Of a stretch of 60,000 nt of DNA, positions 1 to 11,071 are shown one piece after another (position 1 is the stretch's first letter; every line of letters begins with the position of its first letter). Origin of the DNA: Membranipora membranacea. Lineage: Eukaryota; Bryozoa; Gymnolaemata; Cheilostomatida; Membraniporidae. The stretch is from NCBI GenBank assembly GCA_914767715.1, contig OU612071.1, forward strand, positions 15,746,948 to 15,806,947. The letters run 5' to 3'. The notes beneath the pieces are model-generated. The model was not told the origin of the DNA. It did no database searches and saw only the letters and a program-made list of their open reading frames with translations. Made by a program: the position numbers and the translations under genes.

Positions 1-97
1 AAATGAAATTCCATGACAATGGTATAATACCTGAATGTAGTACACTCATGGTCCTATTTTGGTATACAGCACTTGGCAATGTCATTGACTTGTTTAG

Positions 98-198
98 GGT
101 ATCTGATGGCAAACAGAGCACATTCAAACCATGGCAGAAACATGTATAAATGTGTGGATGCTAATCCTGAGTATGTGATTGGACACTCAGATTTGTGA
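98..198 (+). pseudogene. decayed duplicate of C4-like terminal exon
   Basis: After a TTGTTTAG acceptor, phase 1, the sequence reads G-YLMANRA, then MYKCVDANPEYVIGHS, and then hits a stop (196-198). It closely parallels the intact exon at 334-548 (GYLMSNRA, MYECVDANPEYVNGHS), but the second half with the final cysteines is gone. I read it as a tandem exon duplication whose left copy has decayed. Because the acceptor and frame survive, it could still be used as an alternative, truncated last exon. Confidence 0.7.
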
Positions 199-333
199 AA
201 TTTGTGAAATATCAAACTTGGTTTTGTATAAATGATGATATTTTAGTGATTACAGTTTTTTGTTATTATTAATACTGAACATTTTGTATCAGTTTAGAGC
301 AGTTAGTGATCTCTTCGCACTGATTTGTTATAG

Positions 334-548
334 GATATCTGATGTCTAACAGAGCAGATCCAGGTCATGGCAGAGCAATGTATGAATGTGTGGATGCCAA
401 TCCTGAGTATGTTAACGGACACTCAGAGGACACTAACGGCGCTTTGTTCTATTTTGTACAGCCTATATGTGAAGGTCATCGCACTATCGCCCATTGTCCA
501 CCTTACAAACCTAAGAGACAGCTAACCTGTGTCGTCTGTACTAAATGA
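334..548 (+). CDS. short-chain collagen C4-like protein, last exon (partial gene)
   Basis: This is the C-terminal exon of a secreted spongin / short-chain collagen C4-type protein; the rest of the gene lies left of the window. The acceptor is TTGTTATAG at 325-333, phase 1. The 71 codons begin GYLMSNRAD, continue with YECVDANPEYV and DTNGALFYFVQPICEG, and end QLTCVVCTK plus TGA (546-548). The NGALFY block and the closing cysteine pair are hallmarks of the C-terminal domain of this family, known from sponges as an extracellular skeletal protein. The collagen triple-helix part is not in view. The minus-strand C4-like gene at 2.8-6.4 kb is its tail-to-tail paralog. A 30-bp minisatellite begins at the stop codon. 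Family assignment rests on recalled motifs and was not searched. Confidence 0.8.
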
Positions 549-732
549 TAACACCCATGCTATTGGTCAATTCAATAATAACATCCAAGCTATTGGTCAA
601 TTCGATAATAACATCCATGCTATTGGTCAATTTGATAATAATATCCATGCTATTGGTCAATTCGATAATAACATCCATGCTACTGGTCAATTCAATAAAA
701 ACATCCATTTTATTGGTCAATTCGGTTTTTTG
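543..732 (+). repeat. 30-bp minisatellite, about 6 copies
   Basis: The unit contains CATGCTATTGGTCAATTC, and the copies are nearly identical. The first unit overlaps the TGA stop of the upstream exon, so the array is the start of the 3' UTR. Since 30 is divisible by 3, the array is open in several frames; those ORFs are artefacts. Confidence 0.9.
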
Positions 733-2793
733 GCATGTATCTTGAGTATATTATTATAAACTTATTCATTTATGTGACTGAAAAAGTACTATAAGTAATA
801 AATTGATGTTGTTTTATTTTTTTGTCTTGGATTTAATTTGTAAGTTCCACTGGGGAAGCTTTGTTGATTTATTGTTCAAGCCTCAGTACCCTCAGGTGGA
901 TATACTTCATGTGTGTAATTCATGGAAAGACATGAGTTGTGGACCTGGGAGAGCTTTCTAGATTCAATGTTCCATCTCTCAGCACCATCAGATGTGTATA
1001 CATCCTTATCCACGACTTATGATGAAAATATGGTCTATCCTGAATATTTTTTCCTGATAGCAAGTAGTAGAGTGAATTGGAATTTAAGCCTGCATAATTG
1101 AAGATCTGAATTAACCAGCAAGTTTTCACATCAATCTGTAGTTTAGATATGCATTCAAAGTTCTTGATGTCTGTACAGAGTGGTCCTGTATTTTCCAAAA
1201 CATAACTTGGCAGTGGGTGAAATGCTCGCTACCTTTTGTCTGTGAGGTATGAAAAAGAAAATACTCAAAGTTTTCTGGAGTTTGTGTGGTACCCTGGGTG
1301 AGGTCATTTTTTGGATTTGGCAGTGTTAAGTTCTTTCAATAGTTGACTACTGATTTTATAATGACATGAATAAAAATCTCTGAATCATTATCGAAAATGC
1401 AGATTGGAATGTTTTAGCTTTCGAGGACTTCTCTCCATCCCATTCACCCATTGATTTTAATCCATGCACAAAGGCAAATCAATATTTGCAACTCTCTCTG
1501 TGTTTGAAGATCCTAAAACACCGCTGACTGCTCAATCCAAGCCAACATTATCATCATAATCTTCATAGGGCCCTGGTCAGGCAAGGAAAATCTCAGGATT
1601 CTCAAATAAATTGCATCTTTGAGCATATAATAGTTCTCATGATCGCAAAAAAAGATAATGGCAACAGTTTCACATATACCTCATTATTTACGTACGTAGT
1701 GATTTCAATTAAACTATTCATGTTTTAATCCTAAATTGTGGATAAGGACATATAAACACCGAGGGTGTTGAAGGTTGAAACAATAAATCTTGAAAGCTCG
1801 ATCCAAGGCCCACAACACCTGAAGCACCAATTGCCTGGCAGTGAAAAGCATGCACACCAACTGATAGCACCATCTAACCCTTTCCAAGAGAGAATATGGG
1901 TTGACGGTACTAATTAGCTAGCCAGCTTTTCACTATAGGTAATAGACACATGGTCAGTCTGTATTGGAACTACAACTGAGATTAATTATCTATACGAGTT
2001 GCGTGTCCTGTTGTAATGTTTGTAAGCAATCTTGGGAATCCAGAGTAAGCCTACTGATCAATAAAATCAATGACCTCATAGTGAGTTTATTGGGGAAAAG
2101 ATGAGGTTAGAAAGTGTTAGCAACAATGACGGAGACTGTCTGGCCCTACCATATAGTGTCTCGCTAATCACCATATCAATCACAATGTGTCTAACAATAG
2201 TCATCTAAATTCTAAGCCACCAAAACATTTAATCTCAGGATTATGTAAATACATACTAGGGACCACTGCTGAGTTACATAACTAAAATACTCTGCATAAT
2301 ACTTGCACACAGGGCATTCTGGTCTTGCAGTACCGGGAGTTGTGCACTCAGATCCAACAAACTCATACCATTCCCACATTGCAGCCCTACGATGATCCTA
2401 AACACAACATACATTTTAGGGATGATAGACCTCAATGGCCTAATGCTGGAACCCATTATAATGTTTAACTGTCCTTCCAGCTTTTCAGCATGACTTGCCC
2501 AGGGGGTGCTTGAGGCTGGAAAAAAAATCTTGAAAGTTTCCCAATTGTGCCTCACAAATTAAATCCTTGAAAAAAAAATCAAGCAACATCAATTTATTAC
2601 TTATGTGACACACATAGACGAACAAGTTTATAATATGCTCATGATTCATGCCAAAAACCGAGCAGCATTGAATAGACCAATAGCATGGTATTACTTGCTG
2701 CCTTTGTGGTTTGGGTACATCAATGGTGAACCAAATTATATGATTGTTTTATTGGAGTTCACACTAAGCTATCTGCTATGTAAAATTTCTAAC
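733..2793. other. intergenic, no gene recognised
   Basis: This lies between two convergent C4-like genes. I looked on the minus strand for the missing terminal exon of the 2.8-6.4 kb gene (a GYLM start and CVVC end) and did not find it. The only structure noted is a dispersed repeat near 2328-2500. Confidence 0.5.
2328..2500. repeat. dispersed repeat, copy 1 (copy 2 at 26033-26190)
   Basis: The two regions share, in the same order and orientation, blocks such as GGGAGTTGTGCAC, CATACCATTC, CACAACATA, TTTAACTGTC and TTTTCAGCATG (TTGTCAGCATG in the other copy). It is a diverged interspersed element of unknown class. Confidence 0.6.
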
Positions 2794-3397
2794 CTTCATA
2801 CTCCTTGGTCCAGAATTGAGGACATGTTCTGCGTGCAGGAAGCATCATAATAGCACTTCTCTTAGACAAGCATCGAGCACATGGTACATTCTTATCGTGA
2901 GCGAAATCAGGAAATATACCATAGTTGTAAGATTGATACTCAGTGCCCTTCATGGTTGAGAAGAATGCGGCTGCTTCATTATATTTATTATATTTAGGGT
3001 TAAGAGGCAGGCAGAGGTAGTTGGCTCCACCTCCTTCATGTCCAAAGTATGCACCTGCAGCAAAACCTGTAAATTTACCAAAATAAGCGAATCAATTTGA
3101 TCAAAGTTTTCTTGTGTAGTTTAAATCTTTCTTTAGCCAAAATGTTCTGACATTCTTGGTGTAGTTTTTTGGCTGAGAGTGATACCGGCATGAAATGCAA
3201 TACTGAAGGGTGAGCCCTGGAATACAAGTGGCGTTTGATGCCTTTGCATCGAAACCAGACATACAGCATTGTATAGATTGGTGCTTGTAGCTCAAGGGAA
3301 CACTCAGGGATTCAAATAAACATTGCTACCTCTCTCTGGTGTTTAAATCTTAGACTATCTGGCGCCTACCTTATGCACACAGTCGATCTGAGTTATA

Positions 3398-4050
3398 CCG
3401 TAAGGTCGCGTATTGTAGCCGCATGGTTAATGTCCATGAGTGGTTAAAACTTAGTCAAGCATACCGCGCTTATAATAAGGGCATTGTTTCCAAATTCTAT
3501 AGGCAGGCGGCTAATGAGTGAACACAATGAACATACATACTAAATCAGTTGTAACATGCTAGCAGCGACTATATATCTCTTATTTTTATTAACAATATCA
3601 GACCTCAGAAGAGACATATAAAATTGGAGAGCTCAATGTATTGACCTTCAAGGTCAAGCAGTTGTTGCCTCGTTACACCTACATAAAATTATCATCCAAT
3701 TAGAAACGATCTGACCAATAGTTAACCAATCAGCATTCTTCTTCTCCAACCAGTCGATGCAATGCTTATTATTATGGCAGACAGAACTGTATCATAATGT
3801 TTTGTTTTGAAGAAGTAAGTAGGACAGCTGTGGGCTGTGGTCAGGTCTGCGCAGTGTGGTGGGAGGGCATTAGCATGTAACACATAGTGTGCACATTTCT
3901 TGATCATTATATTGCCTGGGCGGCTAGATATTGTGGTTAAATGACAGTGGGCTCGCTGGTGTGATATGGCTAAAATCTGTGTTTTTTTTCCTAAATTAAT
4001 CCAGGCCTGTTCACCAACAAGCCACGTGGTTACAATACGCGACCTTACGG
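3398..4050. mobile_element. 653-bp non-autonomous inverted-repeat element
   Basis: The left end starts CCGTAAGGTCGCGTATTGTA and the right end is its reverse complement (TACAATACGCGACCTTACGG); the similarity runs on to about 30 bp. No transposase is visible inside. It sits in the second intron of the C4-like gene. The target duplication is unclear, so the superfamily is not assigned. Confidence 0.8.
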
Positions 4051-4603
4051 CACTCTTATAATTGTCATAAAGTTATCATAAGGTTACTATTAGGGTTCGA
4101 TAGTCATCAAGCTAGATTAAGCCATGACCTAGCCAATGTGTTATTTCAGGTTGGCTATAAGACTATTAATGAGAGAGCAAATGCCAAGTGCCTATTGCAT
4201 TATCTGTGAAAGTAAAAGATACTTCGTTTCCATTCACTATAGCTCTCATCACAACATCAAATCATCAACACAAATGGCTAGCCTCCATAAACCAAAAACC
4301 CAGCAAACATTACCTTCATAAATCAGAGAGGAGTCCATCACAAGATTTTCTTCCCCAACTTGTATAAACAGAACCGGTACTAACTGGAATAGTCTGATTC
4401 ATGCTCATCTTAGTACCTTGAACATCTACAACAGACAACTCATATATAATCGTATAACCAGAGACTATAGACAATGAGACCTTCCACATGCCATGATAAC
4501 GTATATAACCGATGCGAACACATTGAAAATTAGGCTCCGCCCCTTTCTGGTGGTAATCGCTTGGAGGTAAGCGTACCCAGTACAATGAATTTATTATCAA
4601 AAA

Positions 4604-6268
4604 CTGACAAGGTGAACGCTTTAATTGTTTATTTTATAAGTACGTTCACACAGAACTTTCGATAATATCAACTGGGACATATGAAATCTAAGATGTCTTT
4701 TAAATAAAAAGTAGGTGTCAAAGAAACAAAATACTTGGTGGATGAAAAACCTTTTTGTAATGTAACCCCCATATATATAGACAACTGAATTTCAATTCAA
4801 TGTGAAAATAGTTAAGTGTGGACAAGCACTGATGTTATCTTCTCACGTTCTGGTGACTGAATTGAATTCATCAATCAGGCCAGCACAGAAATTTTCTATA
4901 GCATAGGTCTGAGAAAAATATCATCCTCAAAAAATTTAATTTTTTCCGGTATATTCTAGCATATTGCTGTTTGTCGCCTGAAGATATGTGCTTTGAACTG
5001 CTCTGAATCAGGGATATCTCTGAACCCTCTAAAGTCTAAGTCATCTTATATCTGCCCAAACAACATTTCAAAGCAAGTTTTAGAAAAAGCTTTTCATAGC
5101 CCCAAACATCCCACAATAACTTTGAGGCAAAGAGGGAGGTCTTCTATCCCTCTATGCAAGTAATTTGTTAAAGTTTGTCAGTAAGCTGAATAGAAGAAGA
5201 GTTTTAAAAGGGATTTTAAAACAGCATGAATCTGCTGACGATGCACTCTACTCTGATGCCGCTGGCGAGCTTATTATTAATCTTGAAGGCAAACACTGAT
5301 CAGTATTTATTCAGGGATATCTCCCAGTTGAATGACCCGTCTCATGTACAAAGTTATACCTGGTGTTGGCACTCCTTGATGTTTGAAATGCTATAGTATA
5401 GATCCAAGGGCATCTTCTAACACTGCTGAGCTTACTTGTCTCTCTTCTCTGACCTGAACAGACATGGTTTTCATAGCTGAGGTCCTGGCATCACAGTCAC
5501 ACTAAATATAAACATATTATATAAATATATAATATATATATATAAATATATACATATATACATATATATATATATGAAGGGCTTAACTTTCTTGATGTTG
5601 CCGGCGGGACATATCACAGTAGTTTGTGGACTCGAGTAAATTCATAAGTGTGTGTAGATACCACTTTAAACAGAATTTTAGCATACAAAGGGCCCTTCTA
5701 TTTTGAGGTTTCATTTAACGCTAATATTGAAGTGAACTGGAGGAATTCTGGTTCCTGGTAACTTCGAGATAAAAACAAGAGTGATTGGGCGAGCCCTGTC
5801 GCAGTAATACAAAGTTTCGGCAGCCTTCCTAGCAGCGCAACAGTGCAAATACAGTGATTATGTCAAAATATGAAAACTATCCATATGTACGAAAAGTACG
5901 CCTATAGCTTTTTTTGTAAAATATGCTACCTGATTTTTTCCTTTGATTCAATGTCACCCCCATGGTTTCTGTTAGAGTTGCAATAAATACTTATCTTATC
6001 TTATCCTATGCACGGAGGGCTAGAAGTGATGGAATGACATGCTCATCAATGCTCAGGGGTGGCTTCATGTTTCTTGGACCGACCATAAGGAGGTTTATCA
6101 GGAGAGGGTCTCAAAACAATGCATGACTCATGATTTCTGGCTGAAGACCTGTGGTATACGCACTACTGTATGTTGTATCACCAAGACACATATTTTCATT
6201 TAAGTTTTCTTGAAACTTGGGAAGTTAGCAGTTATCTGTAGTGCACATCTTTTATTACGGAAGCCTAC
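4604..6268. other. intron of C4-like gene, nothing else recognised
   Basis: A long AT-rich stretch. Apart from the TA-rich microsatellite near 5512-5575 I see no exon or element that I can support. Confidence 0.4.
5512..5575. repeat. TA-rich microsatellite
   Basis: Alternating TATA/ATAT tract with interspersed ACATATA blocks, inside the C4-like gene's first visible intron. Confidence 0.85.
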
Positions 6269-6369
6269 CTTCTTTACTATTTGTGATTCGAGACTTTTGA
6301 TTCTATTCTCTGCTGTATCTAACCTCTGTAGGATGTCCTGTAGCTGATCTGAATCTTGTTTGTAGTGAG

Positions 6370-8427
6370 CTTGGGGGGACAAAGCTTGTCAAGATTACAC
6401 CCGACCCAACAATAAAAAATTTCTATTAGATTAAATATTGTTGGAATGAGTTATTGCTCCTATTGATCACCTCTGTGACTCCAAGGTGGAAGAATTGCTA
6501 TTAGGACATGACACTAAACCAGGATAAGCATTTGAAAACTTTATTTGATGCAATTTCATTAGAATTAACTTTGAGTAACAAGAAAGTTCATACAATGACG
6601 AGTACTGATTCCATTTGACATACTGTTCACTAGAGGATCTAGAAATTTCTTGTATGGCATACTGCAACGCATATATTTATCTGAAATGCCTTAGAAGTAG
6701 GAGTAATATAGGAAACCACTCACCGTGCTGAATATGCCATTGTAGCAGGCTGGAATGGCTAATGGATCTGCTCAGGAAGACTGTCTGGCGGATTGTAAGA
6801 TGTACACCTATATGTTAAACTAATATATACTATCCTTTAGGGAACAGACAGACGATAAGGAGGTATAATGTAGGCTTCAGGTGTCTACTTTCCCACATAA
6901 TCATCAGATTTTTATGCTATTAATATCTTCATTAGAGCGAATTTCTTAAGATTACATGGGAAACCTTCGTCTACATGCAGTTTGTGTTATCACTGGTGGC
7001 ATAGCAGCTTGATATATGAATTAGCACTTATATACTATACCCATACTATATACTAAGTCTATGACTACACTCTACAGGTTTTACCTACCTTACATTGGCA
7101 GTTGTTCTTACGATCAAACCCATGCTCTTGTGGGGTAGTGCTCTCCCGAACTCTCAAATACGGAAACATGAACTGCTATGATTTTAAACACTGATATTGC
7201 CTTGTGACATCAGAAACGTATATGTGGGAATTATGAAAGACAGTCATGAAACTGCAAAACATTTAATTTGGAAAATGTTTTCCTCTTGTAGTGTAGCAGC
7301 AAGATACGAGAGCTTAGCACATTACTTAAGTTTAGTTATAGTGTTTACTATCAAAATAACTATAAGTTAACTCAAAAAATCAAAGTGAATAGTATTCCTA
7401 TTTCTGTATGTATATCGTAGATGAAAGATGTGAAAGCCATCAAGGTGTGGGCTGTTTAGAGTTTGCATTACAAGAAGTAACATAAAACAGGTGTAACTGT
7501 TTGAAGTGTTTATAACAATGCTTTAGTACTAGACACAAATAATACAGGAGCTAAAATCTCCTTCTATGTATGCAGACTGTAAGAATCCTCATAAGTTATT
7601 ATTATTATTTATTTTGTTGTTAGGCTTTGCGCGTTCATCCGAACAAGATGGATATCGAGAGTAATTAAGCCAAGCCCATGCTGGCTACCCTGACAAGGTA
7701 GAATTTCTCGCCACTGCACCCAATGCGTGGTCTGACATGCTTGCAAACTGAGAGCATCTTGGCCCCTAAATATGGTGGCCTTGCACTAAAAGCACCTCAT
7801 TTCTCAGTCTTCAGACTAAGACAGAACCTTGTGATTTTGACTAATTGTCTAATTGATCAAAATCAGGTCGTAACACTTCTGCTGTGTGTTGCTAGGTGCT
7901 ATCCAGGTCAACCGCTAACAGGCTGTTGATATTAAAGAGATATATATATATTCACACCTACCTGGTACTTTTCTATTGCAATGGATTGGGGAGAAAAAGT
8001 TAGCTGGAAAAGTTTGGGTGCGTGTGGTGTGTGGTTTTTACTCCTCAAGCCTTAGCTCTGTCTTAGCAAAAACAAAAACAAAATTGTGCCCACACCGACT
8101 TAGCATGTACGTTATCGAGCCTAAGAAAGTTAAGTGTGTAGTTAAAGATAACCTAACAATGAAAAATAATTGGTGAAAATGTTTACTGAGTCAAATGTCC
8201 TGTTAATAGCAGTATCAAATCGGGCGTATTGTGTGTAAGTAGGCTAATTTGCTGTTTATGAAAAGTGTTCAAAGTAAAGAAAATCTGCATTGCAAATTTT
8301 TGCTTTGCTATCCTGATATTGGCCATTTATTTTGTAGTTGAGAATTAGTGGAAATCATAACCATGGAATACTGACTGAATCCATACTAGTCTTGATGTTG
8401 GTACATATCCGTCCACCAGGATTGAGT
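6370..8427. other. intergenic, no supported gene
   Basis: A GTGAGT donor on the minus strand at about 6724 could belong to an upstream exon of the C4-like gene, but no start codon or signal peptide could be joined to it. A half copy of a foldback family (ACAAAGCTTGTCAAGA) lies near 6378. Confidence 0.4.
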
Positions 8428-11071
8428 TTAGTAGATAGGTTCGCTGTAATAATGATTATCAATCTGGTTGACAGGTGTCATGTAAGTCTCCACGTCGGTA
8501 TCGGGGAGATTTTCAGCTCCTGAAATGTGATTATCAGGGTTCTCCTGTTGCTCTGAGTGATTACCTCTAAGGGATTGCAGTTCCATTACTGTAGGTGGTG
8601 CTCTACAACATATATGGAAACAATGTTCTTGTAAAGTGCGTTTGGTTGTTACTTTCCCAACCACCAGTACGAAAATGGCACATAATTGGCACATAAATGG
8701 CACAGAAATGGCACAGAAATGGCACAGAAATGGCACAGAAATGGCACAGAAATGGCACAGAAATGGCACAGAAATGGCACAGAAATGGCACAGAAATGCA
8801 CAGAAATGGCACGGAAATGGCACGGAAATGGCACGGAAATGGCACAGAAATGGCACAGAAATGGCACAGAAATGGCAGACACTGTAAAAATTGTTTACAA
8901 TTATCAATGATTTTAACGTGAGAGTTATCCCATGAAATTTATGTGTTTGTGAAGCCATCGGTTGCTAGGATCTGCAAAGCATACCAAAATGGCATATCGA
9001 TCCTAAATGCTAACAATAGTTACTCTAGCTGTAGAAAAAAATAATATAAAATAATTGATGGTACAATTTATAGGAAATTGGACTGCCAACAATCACACTG
9101 TTAATGAACTAAAATATGTACAGGAAGTGGACAAAACTTAGGATTCTGCTTTTTTAACATAAATGACATCCAGAATTGAATTGATTGACATTTGATTCAA
9201 GCCAATTATACCATTTCTATTTTGTCTTATTTTCTGAAAGTTGAAGCAGAAAATAAAATGGAAGCTTTGTAGATAACAAACAATGCATGTTATGTAGGTC
9301 GATTTGACACCATAATAATGATAAATAGCTCAAATGTAATTTACCTGTGATTGGTAGAGTGTGCCTGGGTTTTCATTTTGATGATGTAAGCAACAAAGAT
9401 CAACAAAGCCACTATAATCACTGTAGTGGCAGAGATCAGAACAATGTGGTTTGTTGTTGGGATCAGGTTTTCAGCTGGGCTTCTTGTAGTTAAGCTCGGA
9501 GTGTTTTTTGTAGTCGATATAGTTGGTGCTGGTGTTAGTGTTGACAGATTAAATCCTGAATAAACAACAAATAATTGAAACTTAATGATGTTTGAATGTT
9601 ATACAGTTAGGTCCACTAACAGAATGTATCGCCAAACTGTATCTTAATTTCCAAACCAGAAATTGCTAGGAAATGTTATCAATTTATTAGCATTCAAATG
9701 TATTAATGGGTGATCTGCACATTTTTTACGTATGTAATGTCAATGGCAGTAATGTTCTTGTTATTTTCAAGATTTAATTGACTTACTCAAAAGAAGATCG
9801 TTGAGATGAGCATTTATTGTCATTGTTACTTCACCTACCTTGTATCTTACTTATACTCGCCTCTCCACCAATGAATAGAGTGTCGTTAATCATCAGCAGA
9901 GACCAAGGATAGTCAAGCTGACATGAGGTTAGTTTTCCATCTTTAGGCCCCAATATCCCCGAACAGATTGATGAACTTGTGTTTGTGTTAAGATCTAATG
10001 ACCGCAGCATATTGTTTAAACTGTCAGCTACTAGAATGGTGTTATCGCTTAACAATACAATGCCACTGGGAAAATTCAATTGTATAAGGGAGAAGACTCC
10101 ATCAACGAAACCGCTTGATAGAGATCCTACTAAGCTAGACATTGTCTTCTGCAGGTAGTCATATTCAGCTACTCCGTTGTTGTAAGTTAGGAAGATAATT
10201 CCAGTTGATCTCTGTTGCACCATATTTCGAAAGCCTAACAACCCTCTGTACAAAGCTATGACATTTTTCTCTCCTTCTTTGACTGACATATATCTTAGAG
10301 CTCGTCCGGAGTACTCAGCAATAAAGAAATTTCCAGGGTTTTTCAGATCTTCTATTATTGAACTCGGCTCAAAGAACTGTGCATCAGTGCCATCCCTTTG
10401 ACCACTGACCTGACATGTGCCTGTGTACGTAGCTGTTGTTTCTGTGAAACGGTCAACTGTCCTGAGGCAGTGATTATCCATATCCATTACCAGCACATTG
10501 GTTAAAGTCAGCTGGATAAAGGAGGTAATGAGTGTAAACCTAGCCTGACTCCCTACACCCTCTTTATGTCCCCGTTCAGACCCTACTATGGGTGACGTCG
10601 TAGTACCATCTGTAGTTTTTAGTGAATGGTCTTCACTGAATAGAATATTTCCACTCTTATACAAATCCTGTGACATATAAAACACACGACTGTTTGTGAT
10701 GGCGTAAGTGTCAAAGTAGATATCACGAGAAATTCTAAAATAATGAAAAATAAATTCAAGATTTTGAAACCTTTGTATATTCATTATTATTATCAATAAT
10801 CACATTAGATAATTACAGCATTAAAGCTTCAAGATAGGTACTGGATATTTGGCCTGATAATATGAAATTCTGATTTCAACTTATTGATATACTCTAGGCT
10901 TATTGTCACAAATAAATCTGTCCGTGATTTCATAATTAGAAAGGACACATTCGAAAAATTCATATTTGAAAAATAAATCGGTTTGGGAAATTGTTTTATT
11001 GTGACCTAATAAACTCACCGGAGTTCAGCTTGGGCAACAAGCAACAAAACAAAGCAGGAAATTAGAAACAT
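8428..11071 (-). CDS. single-pass NHL-repeat receptor-like membrane protein with tyrosine tail
   Basis: Four minus-strand coding exons, 11071-11019, 10734-9839, 9555-9345 and 8602-8428, join in consistent phase (2, 1, 2) into 444 codons plus stop. The ATG directly follows a CAG acceptor, so the 5' UTR lies in another exon. Residues 1-15 are a signal peptide (MFLISCFVLLLVAQA). Residues about 19-316 are NHL-like propeller blades, for example NFPSGIVLLSDNTILVADS and FEPSSIIEDLKNPGNFFIAE. A Ser/Thr/Pro-rich stalk follows (about 320-352), then a transmembrane helix at about 354-375 (IVLISATTVIIVALLIFVAY) and a 69-residue cytoplasmic tail ending ETYMTP...YYSEPIY. The tail holds two YxxP motifs and four tyrosines in its last 20 residues, which suggests phosphotyrosine signalling (inference). 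The last intron contains an 11-bp minisatellite. No frame damage was seen. NHL proteins of this layout are not a named family that I recognise. Confidence 0.88.
8675..8876. repeat. 11-bp minisatellite in the last NHL-receptor intron, about 18 copies
   Basis: The unit is GGCACAGAAAT with a few GGCACGGAAAT and GGCACATAAAT variants and one short unit. The period is not a multiple of 3 and the unit has no stop in these frames, so several overlapping ORFs on both strands run through it; all are artefacts. It lies about 70 bp upstream (in gene sense) of the tail exon's acceptor. Confidence 0.95.

Larger units (their letters stand above)
2794..6369 (-). pseudogene. short-chain collagen C4-like gene, frame-broken, lacking last exon
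   Basis: Minus-strand exons are 6369-6269, 4603-4314 and 3066-2794. The first encodes a coiled coil (SDQLQDILQRLDTAENRIKS) and ends in phase 0 at AAG|GTAGGC. The second carries the family's tryptophan motif (VYTSWGRKSC). The third has GGGANYLCLP, a CARC motif and the TCPQFWTKEYEG end, with the phase expected for a following GYLM exon like the one at 334. No collagen Gly-X-Y run is visible; the coiled coil may trimerise the protein instead. Exon 2 is 290 nt, but the next exon needs a length of 1 modulo 3. As read, the frame stops after SDL, although one base away the sequence reads LIYEG and joins FAAG. So there is a 1-nt insertion (or 2-nt loss) near 4314-4340. No last exon was found downstream. 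It is either a pseudogene or a sequencing error plus a missed exon. The signal-peptide exon was not found. Confidence 0.65.

Noticed and set aside
529-759. Repeat-peptide ORFs after the C4-like stop
   Set aside because: Periodic minisatellite translation; the real frame stops at 546-548.
6724-6800. Possible upstream exon of the C4-like gene ending at a GTGAGT donor (-)
   Set aside because: No start codon or signal peptide could be joined and the acceptor is uncertain.
8428-8958. 176-codon minus-strand ORF including the 11-bp repeat
   Set aside because: Only 8602-8428 is the real tail exon (phase-matched acceptor); the upstream part is the minisatellite intron.
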